Below, one piece after another: positions 4,585-5,267 of a stretch of DNA of 5,267 nucleotides (position 1 is the stretch's first letter; each line of letters opens with the position of its first letter). The position numbers and the translations under genes are program-made. This stretch comes from Elusimicrobia bacterium CG08_land_8_20_14_0_20_59_10 (GTDB lineage Bacteria > Elusimicrobiota > Elusimicrobia > Elusimicrobiales > UBA9959). Under the pieces are notes generated by a model. The model saw only the letters and a list, made by a program, of their open reading frames with translations, was not told where the DNA came from and ran no database searches. The stretch lies in contig PEXO01000093.1 of assembly GCA_002779045.1 (NCBI GenBank), positions 1 to 5,267 of the forward strand, written 5' to 3'.

Positions 4585-5267
4585 ATGAGGGAGATACTTT
4601 CCAAAAAAAAGAACCTGCGCGCGGCCCTGGCCCTGGGGGTGGCGGCGGTGACTTTGATAGCGTTCGCCCCCGCTATAAAGAACGGCTTCGTCAACTGGGA
4701 CGACCTTCCCGCGCTGCTCGAGAATCGTCATTTCCGCGGGTTCGGCTGGGCGCAGCTGCAGTGGATGTTCACCACCTTCCATATGGGCCTCTACCAGCCC
4801 CTCAGCTGGCTCACCTATGCGCTGGACCATTTTTTCTGGGGAATGAACCCCCACGGCTATCACCTGACGAACATCCTGCTGCACGCCGCCGGCGCCGCGG
4901 CGTTCTTCCTGGTATGCGCCCGGCTGTTGGCCGCCGCGGCCCGGCCGCGGGACCTGGCCGGCCCGGGCATACTGCTCTCGGCCGCTTTCGCCGCCCTCTG
5001 CTTTTCCCTGCACCCGCTGCGCGTGGAATCAGTGGCCTGGATAACCGAAAGACGCGACGTCCTCTCCGGTCTTTTTTACCTTCTCTCCATATACCTGTAC
5101 TTGCGGGCGAGGCCTCCCGGCGGGTCTGCTCCGCTTAACAATAGCTTCGCAGGACCACGTCCCTTCGAAGCCTTGGCGAAGAAGGACGGGGCGGCAGGCG
5201 GGCTGCGTTTTTCGCTGGCGGCCTTCGTCCTTGCGCTGCTGTCCAAAGGCATAACGGTAACCCTCCC
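4585..5267 (+). CDS. GT-C-like multi-pass membrane protein, probably of the TPR-containing (TMTC/DUF1736-like) group; 3' end missing
   Basis: The first 227 residues run off the window with no stop. A basic start (MREILSKKKNLR) leads into a first membrane helix at about 13-31. Then comes NGFVNWDD (33-40), the luminal/periplasmic acidic motif expected to be catalytic in GT-C folds, followed by FRGFGW, MFTTFHMGLYQPLSWLTY (61-78) and GMNPHGYHLTNILLH (86-100). Further hydrophobic segments lie at about 95-118, 127-142, 158-173 and 207-222. HPLRVESVAWITERRDVLS (143-161) and LLSKGITVTL (218-227) match signatures I know from large bacterial membrane proteins with C-terminal TPRs (normally around 600-700 residues). 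Members are presumed to transfer sugars from lipid-linked donors; substrate is unknown. It sits 10 bases after tgt, probably same operon. The loop 177-206 is long, low in hydrophobicity and contains a hairpin-rich stretch that may be inserted. Confidence 0.85.
   Translation, partial: MREILSKKKNLRAALALGVAAVTLIAFAPAIKNGFVNWDDLPALLENRHFRGFGWAQLQWMFTTFHMGLYQPLSWLTYALDHFFWGMNPHGYHLTNILLHAAGAAAFFLVCARLLAAAARPRDLAGPGILLSAAFAALCFSLHPLRVESVAWITERRDVLSGLFYLLSIYLYLRARPPGGSAPLNNSFAGPRPFEALAKKDGAAGGLRFSLAAFVLALLSKGITVTL
5143..5187. repeat. Small hairpin-rich segment inside the membrane-protein gene
   Basis: GGAC-CAC-GTCC (5152-5162) is followed at once by CTTCG (5163-5167) paired with CGAAG (5177-5181). 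AGGAC occurs at 5151-5155 and again at 5183-5187. The segment stays in frame and encodes part of a non-hydrophobic loop (about residues 187-201). It could be a short REP-like insertion tolerated in a loop, or simply GC-rich linker sequence. Confidence 0.35.

Overview
The window is about 5.3 kb of GC-rich bacterial DNA (roughly 60% GC by eye). All genes lie on the + strand, tightly packed: the 3' part of ruvB (Holliday-junction motor), a SpoIID/LytB-type peptidoglycan enzyme, queA and tgt (queuosine tRNA modification), and the 5' part of a multi-pass GT-C-like membrane protein of the type that usually carries C-terminal TPRs. From spoIID onward the gaps are 0, 7 and 10 bases, so these four genes look like one transcription unit. 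Linkage of ruv genes, a SpoIID-family gene and queA-tgt is familiar in clostridia and Geobacter-like bacteria. Isoleucine is often written ATA despite the high GC. The lineage cannot be fixed from the window; an uncultured Gram-negative-type bacterium is plausible, and Elusimicrobiota is only a weak guess.

The most interesting region is 880-1240, between ruvB and the SpoIID gene. It holds a 313-bp element (883-1195) bounded by perfect 17-bp terminal inverted repeats (GGGCTCGTTAAAGAATA) and flanked by the direct repeat TTA, a possible target-site duplication. It contains no convincing gene. Removing the element plus one TTA by eye lets the ruvB frame run on through L-P-P-A-R-E-L-F to a TAG at 1220-1222, only 18 bases before the SpoIID-family start codon. 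The sequence therefore records insertion of a small non-autonomous, MITE-like element into the last codons of ruvB. Its terminal repeat now supplies a replacement tail (G-L-V-K-E) and stop, and it adds about 300 bases of highly structured DNA to a formerly compact operon.

Inside the element two further inverted-repeat modules sit side by side. With the long outer stem they form an almost gap-free three-way junction. Three small palindromes of the form NNNN-TAT-N'N'N'N' recur in it. This architecture is unusual enough to suggest a dispersed, structured repeat family.

Functionally the cluster is mixed housekeeping: DNA recombination (RuvB), glycan-strand cleavage (SpoIID-like), two steps of queuosine synthesis (TGT inserts preQ1 into tRNA; QueA adds the epoxycyclopentane moiety), and a membrane glycosyltransferase-like protein. 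QueA and TGT both carry several departures from motifs as I remember them, but their frames are intact and their core residues present. A short hairpin-rich segment inside the membrane protein gene (about 5143-5187) may be a second, in-frame repeat insertion.
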